A stretch of 64,000 bases of DNA, from the NCBI GenBank assembly GCA_937928045.1, contig CALFWO010000016.1, positions 29,275 to 93,274 on the forward strand. The letters run 5' to 3'. The notes below the pieces were generated by a model. That model made no database searches, was not told where the DNA came from, and saw only the letters and a program-made list of their open reading frames with translations. This document shows, piece by piece, positions 63,739 to 64,000 of this stretch (its first letter is position 1; each line of letters begins with the position of its first letter). This DNA is from an uncultured Saprospiraceae bacterium (lineage in GTDB: Bacteria; Bacteroidota; Bacteroidia; Chitinophagales; Saprospiraceae). A program made the translations under genes and the position numbers.

Positions 63739-64000
63739 CTAAGCCAATCTTATTAAACTCGCTTCGATGGCATCTCTTTTCTTTGGAGAGACGCTGACTT
63801 GATCGGCATATTTTTTCCAATTGGATACTTTTTTATTGATGTCAGTAATTATGGATTTTGCCTTTTTGATATTCATTGATTTAGCAATGGTCATCAGATC
63901 TTCTTTTTTGAAATCTTTTCTTTTCCCATTGATGCTTAGTGCATGCTGACTGACCCAATAACTATTTGGTCGATAGGCATGGCATACATCATAAGCTGGT
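63739..64000 (-). CDS. HipA-family toxin kinase, C-terminal 86 residues (cut by window edge)
   Basis: Only the end is visible. It reads PAYDVCHAYRPNSYWVSQHA, followed by a helical tail KEDLMTIAKSM and KKVSNWKKYADQVSV, to a TAG at 63739. This is the typical C-terminus of HipA Ser/Thr kinases, which phosphorylate GltX or other targets and induce dormancy. The catalytic core and any HipB antitoxin lie beyond 64000. It is the second HipA-type gene within 5 kb. Confidence 0.82.
   Translation of the reverse strand, partial: PAYDVCHAYRPNSYWVSQHALSINGKRKDFKKEDLMTIAKSMNIKKAKSIITDINKKVSNWKKYADQVSVSPKKRDAIEASLIRLA

Noticed and set aside
1..64000. CRISPR array, tRNA, rRNA, insertion sequence or prophage
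   Set aside because: No regularly spaced repeats, cloverleaf-like segment, transposase, integrase or phage structural gene was seen by eye; a short or diverged tRNA could still be missed.

Overview
The window looks like a chromosomal segment of a free-living Bacteroidota bacterium, with a low GC content of roughly 37-38% by eye. The evidence is a gliding-motility-type C-terminal sorting domain and a type A sorting domain of the type IX secretion system (T9SS), a PorP/SprF-like protein, a TonB receptor with an N-terminal carboxypeptidase-regulatory-like domain, DUF6089 and DUF4846 proteins, several TAnnTTTG promoter-like sequences and no visible Shine-Dalgarno sequences. Gene content (DASH cryptochrome, very large secreted proteins, the recF-DUF721 pair) would fit Saprospiria or a related class, but that placement is only a guess. 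I saw no rRNA, tRNA, CRISPR array, insertion sequence or prophage.

Layout. 1-6.1 kb: a TPR membrane protein, pdhA, recF plus a DciA-like DUF721 protein, a secreted subtilase and a beta-barrel protein. 6.2-11 kb: recQ, a glycosyltransferase, folD and prmA. 11-24 kb: two very large exported proteins, one of 1512 residues with no recognised family and one of 2715 residues that carries SprB-like repeats and ends in a T9SS type B sorting domain. 24-25.4 kb: a gene-poor stretch with an orphan gene and short decayed reading frames. 25.4-31 kb: a lipoprotein, a MoxR-like ATPase, a YciO/Sua5 protein and a TonB receptor. 31-37.3 kb: on the minus strand, a lipoprotein-SCO-cytochrome c operon, a LysE exporter, arfB, a DUF389 protein and a LolD-like ATPase, with a plus-strand DASH cryptochrome. 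37.6-43.6 kb: two glycosyltransferases, a RibBA whose second domain lacks its metal ligands, a methyltransferase, an AraC regulator and an exported VOC protein. 43.6-52 kb: a hydrolase, PorP/SprF, NlpC/P60 and S41 peptidases, an SRPBCC protein, a cystathionine beta-synthase, a LysM protein and kdsB. 52.2-52.8 kb: broken small membrane-protein genes, including an RDD pseudogene. 53-59.4 kb: a family 2 glycoside hydrolase, cytidine deaminase, a saccharopine dehydrogenase-like enzyme, a flippase, and a HipA-like kinase overlapping a DUF3037 gene. 59.4-64 kb: a secreted metalloprotease, three small minus-strand genes and the end of a second HipA-family gene.

How the genes fit together. Most are housekeeping: DNA repair (recF, recQ, possibly the cryptochrome), C1 metabolism (folD), ribosome modification and rescue (prmA, arfB), riboflavin, Kdo activation (kdsB) and lipoprotein sorting (LolD-like). 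They are interleaved with an extracellular programme of secreted proteases, a glycosidase, an adhesin and outer-membrane proteins that depends on T9SS. The strongest leads are the unknown 1512-residue protein, the HipA-kinase/DUF3037 pair close to a second HipA, the degenerate RibBA, and a recurrent 11-bp gene overlap (ATG-N5-TAA/TAG) at four separate junctions. Several starts given here differ from the longest open frame because signal peptides or promoter-like motifs support an internal ATG.
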